The notes below the pieces were generated by a model. The model was not told the origin of the DNA, did not search any database, and was given only the letters and a program-made list of their open reading frames with translations. The translations under genes were made by a program, and so were the position numbers. DNA of 64,000 bases from Pseudomonadota bacterium (GTDB lineage Bacteria; Pseudomonadota; Alphaproteobacteria; Micropepsales; Micropepsaceae). Positions 1 through 8,323 of this stretch are shown here, in pieces (position 1 is the first letter of the stretch; every line of letters starts with the position of its first letter). The DNA lies in contig JAFEEQ010000018.1 in NCBI GenBank assembly GCA_018241025.1, positions 62,001 through 126,000 of the forward strand, given 5' to 3'.

Positions 1-1
1 C

Positions 2-562
2 CTGTTCGCCGCCCTCTTGTTCGTCCTGCCGCTCGTGGCGCATGGCGGCCGCGGCCTTGCGCTGGTGGACGGCTTCTATCGCAGCGGCGCGCTCGTCTTC
101 GGCGGCGGTCACGTCGTGCTGCCGCTTCTCCAGCGGGCGACGGCCGGGTGGATCGACAACCAGACATTCCTCGCCGGCTATGGCGCGGCACAGGCGATGC
201 CGGGACCGCTGTTTTCCTTCGCCGCATTTCTCGGATCGGCGATTGCGCCGAAAGGCATCGGCGGCGGGTTGCTCTGCCTCGCCGCAATCTATCTGCCGTC
301 TTTCCTGCTGGTGTTTGGCGCGCTGCCGTTCTGGGGCCGGCTGTCTGCGCATCCACGCATGACGGCCGCGCTGGCCGGGATCAATGCCGCGGTGGTCGGG
401 CTTCTGCTCGCGGCGTTCTACACGCCGGTCTGGACCGGTGCGATCTTCGTGCCGGCCGATCTGGCGATTGCCGCCGCCGGCTTCCTGCTGCTGATCGCGG
501 CACGCCTGCCGCCCTGGGCGGTCGTGGCGTTCAGCGCCTTGGCGGCGAGCTTCATCAGCTGA
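2..562 (+). CDS. chrA: Chromate transporter ChrA, C-terminal part (cut by window start)
   Basis: The frame is open from base 2, so this is the 3' part of a longer gene. It encodes the second CHR half of a chromate/anion transporter of the inner membrane. The diagnostic stretch is SGALVFGGGHVVLPLLQ near the start, followed by the conserved AQAMPGPLF and several hydrophobic helices ending at the C-terminus. Family members export chromate by coupling to the membrane potential; sulfate or another oxyanion is possible. The convergent acetyltransferase gene ends 5 bases beyond the stop. A TTG at 17 is not a real start because the family signature is only the second half. Confidence 0.85.
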   Translation: MFAALLFVLPLVAHGGRGLALVDGFYRSGALVFGGGHVVLPLLQRATAGWIDNQTFLAGYGAAQAMPGPLFSFAAFLGSAIAPKGIGGGLLCLAAIYLPSFLLVFGALPFWGRLSAHPRMTAALAGINAAVVGLLLAAFYTPVWTGAIFVPADLAIAAAGFLLLIAARLPPWAVVAFSALAASFIS

Positions 563-567
563 TCGCG

Positions 568-1005
568 TCAGCCTGGCAGAACTTTGCGGAAATAGACCAC
601 GCGGTCGGTCTCGGCGAAGCCCAGCGCGGCATGCATGCGATGGCTGTCGGCATTGTCGAGCAACGCATCGGAGCCGAGTTCACTGCAGCCTTGCGCGCGG
701 ACCCAGAGCTCGACCGCTGCAATCAGCGCCCGCGCAATACCGCGTCGGCGCCGGTCGGTCGCGGTATAGATGCCTTCGAGGAATCCAACCGGCGAGGTCT
801 CGCAGCCATTGACGTAGTCATGCCGGATCGCGGCTTCGGCAAAGCCGATCGCTGCGCCGTCGCGCGCGATGAAGCCGGCGATGCGCTCCGGCGTGGCGAG
901 GATTCGGGCAACGTCTCCGGCATGATCTCCGGCCTCCGGCCACAATTGGCGGCGCAGCGCGATCCAGTCCGCGATGTCGCCGCTGCCGGCCCTGAAAATG
1001 TCCAT
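568..1005 (-). CDS. GNAT acetyltransferase, AAC(6')-I-like
   Basis: This 145-aa protein is a GCN5-related N-acetyltransferase resembling chromosomal aminoglycoside 6'-N-acetyltransferases. The typical central block FAEAAIRHDYVNGCETSPV is present, then the acetyl-CoA loop with RRRGIARAL, and the C-terminal RMHAALGFAETDRVVYFRK. The start at 1005 is chosen because a GGGAG ribosome site lies just upstream and the family N-terminus (MDIFRAGSGD) begins there; the upstream in-frame extension overlaps prfC and is not conserved-looking. Whether it acetylates aminoglycosides in this organism cannot be told from sequence. Confidence 0.8.
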   Translation of the reverse strand: MDIFRAGSGDIADWIALRRQLWPEAGDHAGDVARILATPERIAGFIARDGAAIGFAEAAIRHDYVNGCETSPVGFLEGIYTATDRRRRGIARALIAAVELWVRAQGCSELGSDALLDNADSHRMHAALGFAETDRVVYFRKVLPG

Positions 1006-1097
1006 GGCGCACTCCCTGTCGCGCAGTCTAAAGGCCGCCCGGCGCGGACGCGAACCACATTGCGCCCGCCGCACCCGCCTGCTACTCCCCCGCCGCC

Positions 1098-2669
1098 ATG
1101 AGCACGCTGCCACAAGAAGCCGGCCGGCGCCGGACCTTTGCGATCATCTCGCACCCCGACGCCGGCAAGACGACGCTGACCGAGCATCTTCTGCTGCTCG
1201 GCGGCGCGATCCATGCCGCCGGCCGGGTCAAGGCGCGCGGCGAGGCGCGGCGCGCGAAATCCGACTGGATGAAGATCGAGCAGGAGCGCGGCATCTCCGT
1301 CACCTCCGCGGTGATGACTTTCGAATACGAGAACGCGGTCTTCAATCTGCTCGACACGCCGGGCCATGAAGACTTCTCCGAAGACACCTACCGCACGCTG
1401 ACCGCCGCCGACAGCGCGGTGATGGTGATCGACGCCGCCAAGGGCATTGAGGCGCAAACCCGCAAGCTGTTCGAGGTGTGTCGTCTGCGCGACATCCCGA
1501 TCATGACCTTCGTCAACAAGATGGACCGCGAGGCGCGCGATCCCTTCGAGCTCCTGGACGAGATTTCCGACCAGCTCCAGCTCGAATGCGCGCCCTTCGT
1601 CTGGCCCGTCGGCATGGGCCTCAACTTCAAGGGCACCATCGATCTTTATACGGAGGAATTCGCGCCCTTCGGCGGCGGCGAGAAGATCGGCGGCAACGCG
1701 CTGGCGGCACTCCTGACCGATGAGGAGCGCGCCAAGTTCGAGGAAGACGTCGAACTCGCCCGCGCCGGCCTGCCGCGCTTCGATCACGGCGCCTATCGCG
1801 AGGGTCATCAGTCGCCGGTCTTCTTCGGCTCGGCACTGAAGAATTTCGGCGTCCGCGACCTGCTCTCGGCCTTGGCGAAGAACGCCCCGCCGCCCGGTCC
1901 TGCCGCGACCAAAGCGAAAACCGTCGAGCCGACCGACAGCGAAGTCTCCGGCTTCGTGTTCAAAGTCCAGGCCAACATGGACCCCAACCACCGCGACCGC
2001 GTCGCCTTCCTGCGTCTCGCGAGCGGCAAATTCCGCCGCGGGATGAAGCTGGTGCAGTCCGGCACCGCAAAGAGCATCGGCATCCACAACCCGATCCTGT
2101 TCTTCGCCCAGGAGCGCGAGACGGTGGATGAGGCCTTTCCGGGCGACATCATCGGCATCCCGAACCACGGCGTGCTGCGCGTCGGAGATACGCTGTCGGA
2201 ATCCGGCAATGTCGTGTTCACCGGCATCCCGAACTTCGCGCCGGAAATCCTCTCCCGCGTCCGCCTCGCCGATCCGATGAAGCAGAAGCATCTGACGCGC
2301 GCGCTCGAAAGCCTCGCCGAAGAGGGCGTGACCCAGGTGTTCAAGCCGCAGATCGGGGCGCAATGGATCGTCGGCGTCGTCGGCCCGCTCCAGCTCGATG
2401 TGCTCAAGTCGCGCCTGCGCGCGGAATACGGCCTGGACGCCGATCTCGAACCCGCGCCCTTCGACACCGCGCGCTGGATCTCCGGCAGCGACGCCGACCT
2501 CGAGAAATTCATCTCGACCAATCGCGGCGGCATGGCAGCCGACCGCGACGGCGCCCCGGTCTTCCTGGCGAAATCGAGCTGGGAGCTCGGCTACGTCGCC
2601 GACAAATTCCCCAATCTCAAATTCGCCAAGACCCGCGAACGCGCGGACGTGCACGCGGAGGGTAGTTAG
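1098..2669 (+). CDS. prfC: Peptide chain release factor 3
   Basis: This 523-aa translational GTPase recycles RF1/RF2 from the ribosome after peptide release. The G1 loop ISHPDAGKTTLTEH (residues 17-30), G3 DTPGHEDF and G4 VNKMD are all intact, and the whole length fits RF3 (about 525-530 aa). Unlike EF-G it lacks domain IV. It is read divergently from the acetyltransferase, with a short gap of about 90 bases. Its stop overlaps by four bases the stop of the convergent protease gene. Confidence 0.96.
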   Translation: MSTLPQEAGRRRTFAIISHPDAGKTTLTEHLLLLGGAIHAAGRVKARGEARRAKSDWMKIEQERGISVTSAVMTFEYENAVFNLLDTPGHEDFSEDTYRTLTAADSAVMVIDAAKGIEAQTRKLFEVCRLRDIPIMTFVNKMDREARDPFELLDEISDQLQLECAPFVWPVGMGLNFKGTIDLYTEEFAPFGGGEKIGGNALAALLTDEERAKFEEDVELARAGLPRFDHGAYREGHQSPVFFGSALKNFGVRDLLSALAKNAPPPGPAATKAKTVEPTDSEVSGFVFKVQANMDPNHRDRVAFLRLASGKFRRGMKLVQSGTAKSIGIHNPILFFAQERETVDEAFPGDIIGIPNHGVLRVGDTLSESGNVVFTGIPNFAPEILSRVRLADPMKQKHLTRALESLAEEGVTQVFKPQIGAQWIVGVVGPLQLDVLKSRLRAEYGLDADLEPAPFDTARWISGSDADLEKFISTNRGGMAADRDGAPVFLAKSSWELGYVADKFPNLKFAKTRERADVHAEGS

Positions 2670-3508
2670 TTCGCGGCTGGGGGGGCGGTTCTGGGCATTG
2701 CCCCTTCAGCTGCTGCTAGGAGTTCCTCGATAGCTGAAACATGCCATACGCGACCGAGATCCGACTGCGCATTTACGCGTCCGGAGTAGATTCCTAGAAA
2801 TTCCCAGATATTCTCTGGAGTAAGGGTAGCGCGCACCTTGTCTGCAACTACTTTCCGATGGCCGCTTGGTCTGAAGGCAATTACGGCAGAGCCGGACTGC
2901 CCCTGTCGTGTGCGGCAATCGATGAGGAATGTTGGCTTGTCAGGTGTCATCAAGCTGAGTTCCTGAGCCAGAAAACCCGTTGCCCAAATTGGAAATCGTT
3001 CGGTCGATGAGAGGCCGAATGGAAAGCCAATTACGCTGATAGGTTCTGCGGGACTCACGATAATCGAATGCCGGTCGTGAGTAGTTTTTAAAAAATAGGG
3101 GTATTTGGTGACATCGGTTCCCCACTTAAGATTCAGGGCAACTATGTCAGCTTTGGCGCCCAACCTCGGATGCTCGATCCACCACGGAGTGCCGTCATCG
3201 CGGAATAGTGGCAATGAGATGGGTTTCCATTCACCCGGCAACTTGCCGGCATGAAAATGGATCACGACCGAATTTGGCGTAGCGCCACTGCTATGAAGTA
3301 CTTCGGCAGTGTCCTGATGCCGCCCGGTTACCAAGTGTCGGTTGGTTATCAACGCACAATGAGACGATTGGTCGTTGGCGACCAAGGTCGCTGTGCCGCT
3401 ACCAAGTTTTCGGTCGTCACGATGCAATTCGATGTAGAGGGACTTCATCGTGGGAACTTCCACGTTGAAGGGTGGCGCGTTATCAGGTGACTTGCTTTCG
3501 GCCGTCAT
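2666..3508 (-). CDS. Trypsin-like serine peptidase-fold protein (hypothetical)
   Basis: The 280-aa protein shows an order of residues typical for chymotrypsin-fold peptidases: H58 in ALITNRHLVTGR, D121 in ADIVALNL and S205 in RQGQSGSAVI (the GDSGG position). No signal peptide or membrane segment is seen, so a cytoplasmic location is likely. The gene is clearly AT-richer than both neighbours, with codons rare elsewhere in the window, which suggests recent transfer. The first ATG (3508) has no good ribosome site; ATG at 3448 (MKSLYIEL) is an alternative. Similar stand-alone trypsin-like proteins occur in bacterial defence or stress loci, but no partner gene is present here. Confidence 0.65.
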   Translation of the reverse strand: MTAESKSPDNAPPFNVEVPTMKSLYIELHRDDRKLGSGTATLVANDQSSHCALITNRHLVTGRHQDTAEVLHSSGATPNSVVIHFHAGKLPGEWKPISLPLFRDDGTPWWIEHPRLGAKADIVALNLKWGTDVTKYPYFLKTTHDRHSIIVSPAEPISVIGFPFGLSSTERFPIWATGFLAQELSLMTPDKPTFLIDCRTRQGQSGSAVIAFRPSGHRKVVADKVRATLTPENIWEFLGIYSGRVNAQSDLGRVWHVSAIEELLAAAEGAMPRTAPPAAN

Positions 3509-3544
3509 CGTATATTGTCGTGTGCCGCCAATCGTGTCGACTTC

Positions 3545-4480
3545 CTACCGGAGGAATTCCAACACCATCGCCGTCGTTGCCTCCGGATTCTCTTCCATCA
3601 CCCAGTGGCCGCTGTTCGGGATCACGCCGCCCTGCACATTCGTCGCGATGCTGCGCAGCTCGTCCGCCATATGCGCGCCATAGGACTTCTCGCCGCCCAG
3701 CGCGAGCACCGGCAGGCTGAGCTTCCCGCCCGGAAACGCCTTCAGCATCTCGGGATTTTCCTTTGCGTCGATCAGGAAGGCCTTGAACTGCTCGAACGCG
3801 TCATGGATCGCGTGCGGGCGGGCATAGATCGCGGTGTAGTAACGCCGCGTCGCCTCGTCGATGCGGTGTGGATCGTCGGAAAGCTCGTTCCAGAAGCGGT
3901 CGAGATAGATGCGCTCGCGCCCCTTCACCAGGCGCTCCTCGTCGGGGCCGTAGAAGTTGAAGTGCCAGGTCTTCGGGTTCACGAGCTGCGCCGCCCAGGT
4001 GCCGAGGCCGGGCAGGGGCGCGTCGATCACCGCCCATTTCGTCACCCGCGCCGGATACTGCGCGACGAGAGCGAAGCCGACCATGTTGCCGATGTCGTGG
4101 GTGACGAGCGCGACCTTGTCGACCTTCAGCGCGTCGAGCACGCCGGCGACGTCGCGCGCCTGGTTCTTCTTGGTATAGCCGTCATCGGGATGCGCCGAAG
4201 ATCCCATGCCGCGCAGGTCGGGCACGATCACGGTGTGGTCCTTCACCAGCTTGGCGGCGATCGGCGCCCACATGTCGCCGGTATCGCCGAAGCCGTGCAG
4301 CAGCAGCACCGCCGGGCCGTGCCCGCCATAGCGCACATATAGGGACGTGCCGTTGGTGGCGATCATCTTCGCGGTGAAGCTCTTGGGAAACGGCACGATC
4401 TTCGCGGCCGCGGGGGCGCAGTAGGCGAAGAGAAGGGCGAATGCGAGAACGAGACGTTTCACGCGCGGGCTCCGGGCCAT
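3545..4480 (-). CDS. Secreted alpha/beta hydrolase, epoxide hydrolase/dehalogenase type
   Basis: The 311-aa product starts with a signal peptide (RLVLAFALLFAYCAPAAA). The mature part is an alpha/beta hydrolase: oxyanion motif HGFGDTG (62-68), PDLRGMGSS, nucleophile elbow VTHDIGNMVG with D129 in place of serine, and the catalytic histidine in NSGHWVMEE near 292. An aspartate nucleophile is characteristic of epoxide hydrolases and haloalkane/haloacetate dehalogenases, so hydrolysis of an epoxide or C-halogen bond in the periplasm is more likely than simple esterase activity. The substrate is unknown. Confidence 0.8.
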   Translation of the reverse strand: MARSPRVKRLVLAFALLFAYCAPAAAKIVPFPKSFTAKMIATNGTSLYVRYGGHGPAVLLLHGFGDTGDMWAPIAAKLVKDHTVIVPDLRGMGSSAHPDDGYTKKNQARDVAGVLDALKVDKVALVTHDIGNMVGFALVAQYPARVTKWAVIDAPLPGLGTWAAQLVNPKTWHFNFYGPDEERLVKGRERIYLDRFWNELSDDPHRIDEATRRYYTAIYARPHAIHDAFEQFKAFLIDAKENPEMLKAFPGGKLSLPVLALGGEKSYGAHMADELRSIATNVQGGVIPNSGHWVMEENPEATTAMVLEFLR

Positions 4481-4547
4481 GTTGCGGCCGGAACCTTACG
4501 TTGCCGACTTGCGGCCGGAAAGTCGAAAGCCGCGCGAATTTCCGAAT

Positions 4548-5201
4548 TCAGGCGGCGCGTTCGGCGGCTTCGCTGCCGGCATGCAGGCGCCAATGCGCGA
4601 CCAGATGCGCCGCGCCGTTCTCCGGCACCCGGTCGAACACCGTCAGCATGGCGAAATTCTCGTGCACGCTGCGCGCCGGGCCGGTGAGGATCGCCATCGC
4701 CGAGAAGGTCGCGCGCGCGATGCCGCCGCCTTTGCACAGTGTCGCGAGCGCGCGGGCGTCGCGCAGCACCGCGGCGGCGACCCGCGGCGAAATCCCGGCG
4801 ATGGACGCGACGGTGCCGGAGGCGGCCCCGCCCGCGCGCGCCGCCGAGAGCAGGGCTTCGCCGTCGAGATGGATATGCGGTGCCGGGCCCGCGGCTTCGT
4901 TGCGGGCCAGCAGATCGTCCTGCATCGCCGGGCTGGCGCAGAGGAAGAATTCGTTGAGCAGGGCGAGCGGAGCATCGTCGCGGCCCTCGAAGCGCGCGGC
5001 GAGTTCGGCGCAGGCGGGGGCCTCCATCTCGCGCACGATCTTCTCCAGCAGCGCGTCGAAGGTCGCGCGCATCGCAGCCGGATATTGTGGCGGCCAGTCG
5101 AGCAGGAGATCGGCAACCTCGCCGGCCAGATGGGCGCGCTCGCCCGCGCCTTGCGCGGCGAGTTCCAGAAGATGGCTCAGGCGTTCCTTCGGGGTGGGCA
5201 T
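4548..5201 (-). CDS. DUF2336 family protein
   Basis: A 217-aa soluble, Ala-rich, mostly helical protein resembling the alphaproteobacterial DUF2336 family (helical repeats, function unknown). No catalytic motif, signal peptide or membrane helix is visible. The start at 5201 (MPTPKERLSHLL) is preceded by a GAGGCGG ribosome site; upstream in-frame sequence runs into the neighbouring gene and is not convincing. It lies 67 bases from the hydrolase gene on the same strand and 65 bases from the next secreted protein gene. Confidence 0.6.
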   Translation of the reverse strand: MPTPKERLSHLLELAAQGAGERAHLAGEVADLLLDWPPQYPAAMRATFDALLEKIVREMEAPACAELAARFEGRDDAPLALLNEFFLCASPAMQDDLLARNEAAGPAPHIHLDGEALLSAARAGGAASGTVASIAGISPRVAAAVLRDARALATLCKGGGIARATFSAMAILTGPARSVHENFAMLTVFDRVPENGAAHLVAHWRLHAGSEAAERAA

Positions 5202-5266
5202 ATCCGCCTCGTCGGTCAGATTGCACCCTAGCCCAAAGGGGTTAATGGTTTGTTGGCTATGGGAAG

Positions 5267-5839
5267 TCAGGGCGCCGGCTGCACCGTCGAGGCGATCGCG
5301 CCGAGCAGATTGTAGAGCTGCTGGCGGTCGATCGCCTTGCGCGGATCGCCGGGCCGCAGCCGTGCAAAGGCCATGTAGTAGTGCACGGCGATGCAGGGCT
5401 TCTGGGTCGCGATCACCACCGCCTGCTCGAGCGTGTAGAGATCGCCCGCCTCGGCGATGGTGTGCACCCGGTCCGGCTTGTCGAGCACGCGCTCGGTCGC
5501 GTAGTTCGGCGACGGATCGACGAGGAAGGCCGCCGCGGTGCACAGATCGCCCGGCCGCGCGACCTGGACCACGAGTTTCAGCTGGTCGCTCTGCAGATCG
5601 GTGCCCGGCGCGATGTCGCCGGCCGGCTTGAATGCGACGCCAGCGCGCACGTCATCGGTGTCGCCCTGGAAGAAGCCGTAGCCCTTGTCGACGAAAGCCG
5701 GATTGACCGTCCAGCCCGGCGGATAGGACGCCGTAAAACCGCGGCCGCTGTAGTGCTGCCAGTCGGCCGGCACATCGGCGGCGTATGCCCCACTCGCGCC
5801 GAGCACCAATGTCAGAAATGCCAGTATCAAACGGCGCAT
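5267..5839 (-). CDS. Periplasmic hypothetical protein
   Basis: A 190-aa protein with a clear signal peptide (RRLILAFLTLVLGASGAYAA). The mature domain has a DWQHYSGRGFTASYPPGW motif reminiscent of PsbP/DUF1795-like domains, in which a short amphipathic sequence precedes a beta sheet. Three cysteines may form disulfides. The start at 5839 places the signal peptide at the N-terminus; an upstream in-frame ATG would bury it. Function is not known; the neighbouring genes give no strong context. Confidence 0.6.
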   Translation of the reverse strand: MRRLILAFLTLVLGASGAYAADVPADWQHYSGRGFTASYPPGWTVNPAFVDKGYGFFQGDTDDVRAGVAFKPAGDIAPGTDLQSDQLKLVVQVARPGDLCTAAAFLVDPSPNYATERVLDKPDRVHTIAEAGDLYTLEQAVVIATQKPCIAVHYYMAFARLRPGDPRKAIDRQQLYNLLGAIASTVQPAP

Positions 5840-5899
5840 CGCGAGCCCCTTATCGGGCCAGCATAGAGAAGGTTCGACTGCGGGCAAGACATCGAGCTG

Positions 5900-5966
5900 C
5901 CTCATCCTTCGACAAGCTCAGGATGAGGTGCGCGCTCAACCCTCATCCTGAGCCTGTCGAAGGATG
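5900..5966. repeat. REP-like palindromic repeat, two inverted copies
   Basis: Two copies of a 26-29 base element (cctcatcctt...aggatgagg and its inverse) lie head to head between the periplasmic protein and the decarboxylase gene. Each copy is itself a palindrome. This type (CCTCATCC-n-GGATGAGG with TCGACA/GGCTCA inside) is a widespread alphaproteobacterial extragenic repeat and could form a hairpin at the 3' end of the decarboxylase transcript. Confidence 0.8.
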
Positions 5967-5978
5967 GCAGCTTCGCTC

Positions 5979-7148
5979 TCAATTGCCGATGATCGCCCAA
6001 TTGTCCGGGAAGAACCCGTTGAAGGTCGTGCGCACCGCCACCGAATAGGCGCCGATATTGTCGAACACGATGAAGTCGTTCGCCGCGATGTTCGCCGGCA
6101 GCATGATCGGCCGCGGCAGCACGTCGAGCGTGTCGCAGGTCGGGCCATAGACGCGGAACGGAATCGCCGCGCCGGGCAGCGGCAGCACGCGGCCCTTGCC
6201 GTCGAGGGTGTAGACGCGCGTCGGATAATCCGCGCTCCAGCCCGGCAGGGTCAGCTCGTCGAACGAACCATAGGTGCCGTCGTTGATATAAAGCCGGTCG
6301 CCCTTGCGCAGGATGACCTGGGTGATCAGCGACATGCCCTCGGCGATCAGCGCGCGGCCCGGCTCGCAGATCACCGGGATCTTCGGATCGGGCAGCGTCT
6401 CGAGCGCTTCCTTGATGGTGTCGAAATACCAGTGATAGGGCGGAACGTCGTCGCCCATGTAAGGCCCGGGAAAGCCGCCGCCGATGTCGAGCGCCTGCAG
6501 CTCCACGCCGGCCATCTGCGCCGTGCGCCGTGCCATCTCGATCGCCTGGGCGTAGGAGAAGGGCGAAAGGCATTGCGAGCCGACATGGAAGCAGATCGCC
6601 GGCTGGGCGCCCGCGTCCTTCACCCGCTGCAACAGACGCGCGGCATCAGGCTGCGTCGTGCCGAACTTGCTCGACAGCTCCAGCACCGCGCCGCCGAGCG
6701 GCGTGGCGATACGCACGAAGATGCGCAGCTTCTTCGCGTTCCTGGTCTCGGCGATCAGCTTGTCGAGTTCGAAATCGCAATCGACGACATAGTCGGTGAC
6801 GCCATATTGCTCGAACGCCTTCTTCGCCGTGCCGTTGGCGCGCACCGGATTCATGAAGTGGCAATGAGCGTCGGGGAAACGGCTCTTGACCATCTCGATC
6901 TCCGGTACCGAGGCGGTATCGAAGTGGCGGATGCCCGCCGCCCAGACCTGGTCGAGCACATGCGGCGCCGGATTGGCCTTCACGGCATAGAGCGCGTCGC
7001 CCGGAAATCCGTCGAGGAAGCGCTTCGCCGCCGCGCCGAACTTCTCCGGAAAGATGCAGTAAAGCGGCTCGCCCGGTTTCAGCGTGGCGAGCGCCTTTTC
7101 GACGGTTCCGAAGCGCGGCAGCGCGCCGATCTGCACGGGTGCGTTCAT
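5979..7148 (-). CDS. Ornithine/lysine decarboxylase, fold type III PLP
   Basis: This 389-aa enzyme belongs to the alanine-racemase-fold PLP decarboxylases (eukaryotic ODC type) that make putrescine or cadaverine. PLP lysine is K57 in DALYAVKANP. The HVGSQ, IGGGFPG and EPGRAL phosphate-binding loops and the dimer-contributed catalytic cysteine in YGPTCDTLDV are all present. Length is normal for bacterial ODC. Start at 7148 (MNAPVQIGALPRF) is chosen because upstream in-frame sequence overlaps the VOC gene. Ornithine is the most likely substrate given the strict C-D-x-L motif; dual L/ODC activity is known in relatives. Confidence 0.9.
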   Translation of the reverse strand: MNAPVQIGALPRFGTVEKALATLKPGEPLYCIFPEKFGAAAKRFLDGFPGDALYAVKANPAPHVLDQVWAAGIRHFDTASVPEIEMVKSRFPDAHCHFMNPVRANGTAKKAFEQYGVTDYVVDCDFELDKLIAETRNAKKLRIFVRIATPLGGAVLELSSKFGTTQPDAARLLQRVKDAGAQPAICFHVGSQCLSPFSYAQAIEMARRTAQMAGVELQALDIGGGFPGPYMGDDVPPYHWYFDTIKEALETLPDPKIPVICEPGRALIAEGMSLITQVILRKGDRLYINDGTYGSFDELTLPGWSADYPTRVYTLDGKGRVLPLPGAAIPFRVYGPTCDTLDVLPRPIMLPANIAANDFIVFDNIGAYSVAVRTTFNGFFPDNWAIIGN

Positions 7149-7212
7149 GGCGGAACACCCAACCGGGATTGCGCGGCCTCTTTGGGGCAAAGGGGGTGGG
7201 GGGTCAAGAAGA

Positions 7213-7596
7213 TTAGTGTGACGGTTCTTCGTGCTTGGCTTCGAGCTTGTGCCCGTCGGGATCGATGACGAAGGCGGCGTAGTAGTCGGCGCCATAATGC
7301 GGCCGCAACCCCGGCGCGCCGGCATCGCTGCCGCCGGCGGCGAGCGCGGCGGCGTGGAACGCATCGACCGCTGCGCGCGTCGGTGCTGCGAAGCAGAGGT
7401 GAAATCCCGCGCCCGGCGCGCGCGCTTCGCCGGGGCGATGGAACAGCGCCAGCCTGTCCTCGCCGCCCGGAGGTCCGAAGCCGCTGCCGCGCGGATTGCG
7501 CCAGACGCACACGACGCCGAGCGGCGCCAGCACCGCTTCGTAGAACGCCGTCGCGCACTCCAGGTCTTCGACACCGAAGGAGAGATGGGAGAGCAT
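7213..7596 (-). CDS. VOC (glyoxalase/bleomycin resistance) family protein
   Basis: A 127-aa single vicinal-oxygen-chelate module pair: LSHLSFGVEDLECATAFYEAVLAPLG at the N-terminus and the C-terminal YYAAFVIDPDGHKLEA, both typical of this metal-dependent superfamily. Reaction and substrate are not predictable. Its ATG overlaps the stop of the toxin-like gene (ATGA), so it is translated as the last cistron of the antitoxin-toxin operon, an unusual partner for such a pair. Confidence 0.85.
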   Translation of the reverse strand: MLSHLSFGVEDLECATAFYEAVLAPLGVVCVWRNPRGSGFGPPGGEDRLALFHRPGEARAPGAGFHLCFAAPTRAAVDAFHAAALAAGGSDAGAPGLRPHYGADYYAAFVIDPDGHKLEAKHEEPSH

Positions 7597-8015
7597 CAGC
7601 GCCTCACGGCCTTCCGCGCATCGTATCGCTTCAGGAACTCCGCCTTGATCCGTTCGAACAGATCCGGCGGCAAGAAGCCATATGCAAATGACGTTCGGCT
7701 GTTCGGCAATGGCGCAATACCGGGGTTCGGCCAGTTGTCGATATTGTACTCCGAAACGACGACCCAGCATGGCTGATCGTCGAGCCCCAGCGCCCGGCGC
7801 ACCGATGCGGTCAGCTCGATACCGATTGTATCGCCAGTGGGCTGGCTGTGTGTGATCGGCAAGATCACGACTCGTTGGCTGATCATCTCGGAGGCGGTCG
7901 CGACGGCGATACAGGCCGGACGCTGCTTGCTCGTATCGCGGCCGGCACGCGCCTCGCGCCGCCACAGGAAGTCGTAGCGGAAGACGAGGCCGGGCTCTGG
8001 CTCCGGCAGCGCCAC
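7596..8015 (-). CDS. PemK/MazF-like toxin (type II TA)
   Basis: The 139-aa protein has a MazF-like opening with a basic loop followed by KQRPACIAVA and then VVILPITHSQ, which fits the beta-barrel core of PemK/MazF endoribonucleases, although overall similarity is remote and the C-terminus (PPDLFERIKAEFLKR) is longer. The gene starts with GTG at 8015, directly abutting the antitoxin stop codon (TAAGTG), so translation is probably coupled. If it is a true toxin it cleaves mRNA. The assignment rests on the short conserved core plus the antitoxin partner. Confidence 0.6.
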   Translation of the reverse strand: MALPEPEPGLVFRYDFLWRREARAGRDTSKQRPACIAVATASEMISQRVVILPITHSQPTGDTIGIELTASVRRALGLDDQPCWVVVSEYNIDNWPNPGIAPLPNSRTSFAYGFLPPDLFERIKAEFLKRYDARKAVRR

Positions 8016-8270
8016 TTACTTGAGCAGCTTGTTCAGGTGATTGTGCCGCGGGTGCATTTTGGCCTGGCGTACCGCTTCGATCACGAAGTCCGGCGCGTCT
8101 TCGGTCCGGAACGAGCGCTGCATAACGGCCCGCATCCAGTCATATTCCTCGGCCGACATCAGCACGAATTCGCGCCGTCCGTGCACGGTGATTTCCACCG
8201 GACCCTTGCGGGCGCGATGCTGATACTCGCCGATATTGCGCTGGAATTCGCGGGCGGTCGTCCGGGCCAT
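8016..8270 (-). CDS. Phd/YefM-like antitoxin
   Basis: An 84-aa Phd/YefM-type antitoxin: the N-terminal DNA-binding part REFQRNIGEYQHRARKGPV and EITVHGRREFVLMSAEEYDWM are the family hallmark; the rest is the flexible toxin-binding tail. Start is ATG 8270 with AGGAG five bases upstream; the ATG at 8285 would fall at or before the predicted transcription start. Phd-type antitoxins repress their own operon through operators overlapping the promoter, which fits the ATTGTC direct repeats around the -10 box. Confidence 0.85.
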   Translation of the reverse strand: MARTTAREFQRNIGEYQHRARKGPVEITVHGRREFVLMSAEEYDWMRAVMQRSFRTEDAPDFVIEAVRQAKMHPRHNHLNKLLK

Positions 8271-8290
8271 GACGTCTCCTGACAATCCTA

Positions 8291-8318
8291 ATTATACAGA
8301 CAATTCAGATAACGGCAA
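8291..8318 (-). promoter_or_regulatory. Predicted sigma70 promoter of the Phd-MazF-VOC operon
   Basis: On the minus strand TTGCCG (8318-8313), a 16-base spacer and a perfect TATAAT (8296-8291) precede the antitoxin. ATTGTC occurs twice, flanking the -10 box, as a likely autorepression operator. Predicted RNA start near 8284 leaves a short leader with AGGAG. Confidence 0.6.
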
Positions 8319-8323
8319 ATCGC

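Noticed and set aside
723-2654. 643-codon open frame antisense to prfC
   Set aside because: High-GC shadow of prfC; no family features, Arg/Gly/Asp-rich composition and no ribosome site.
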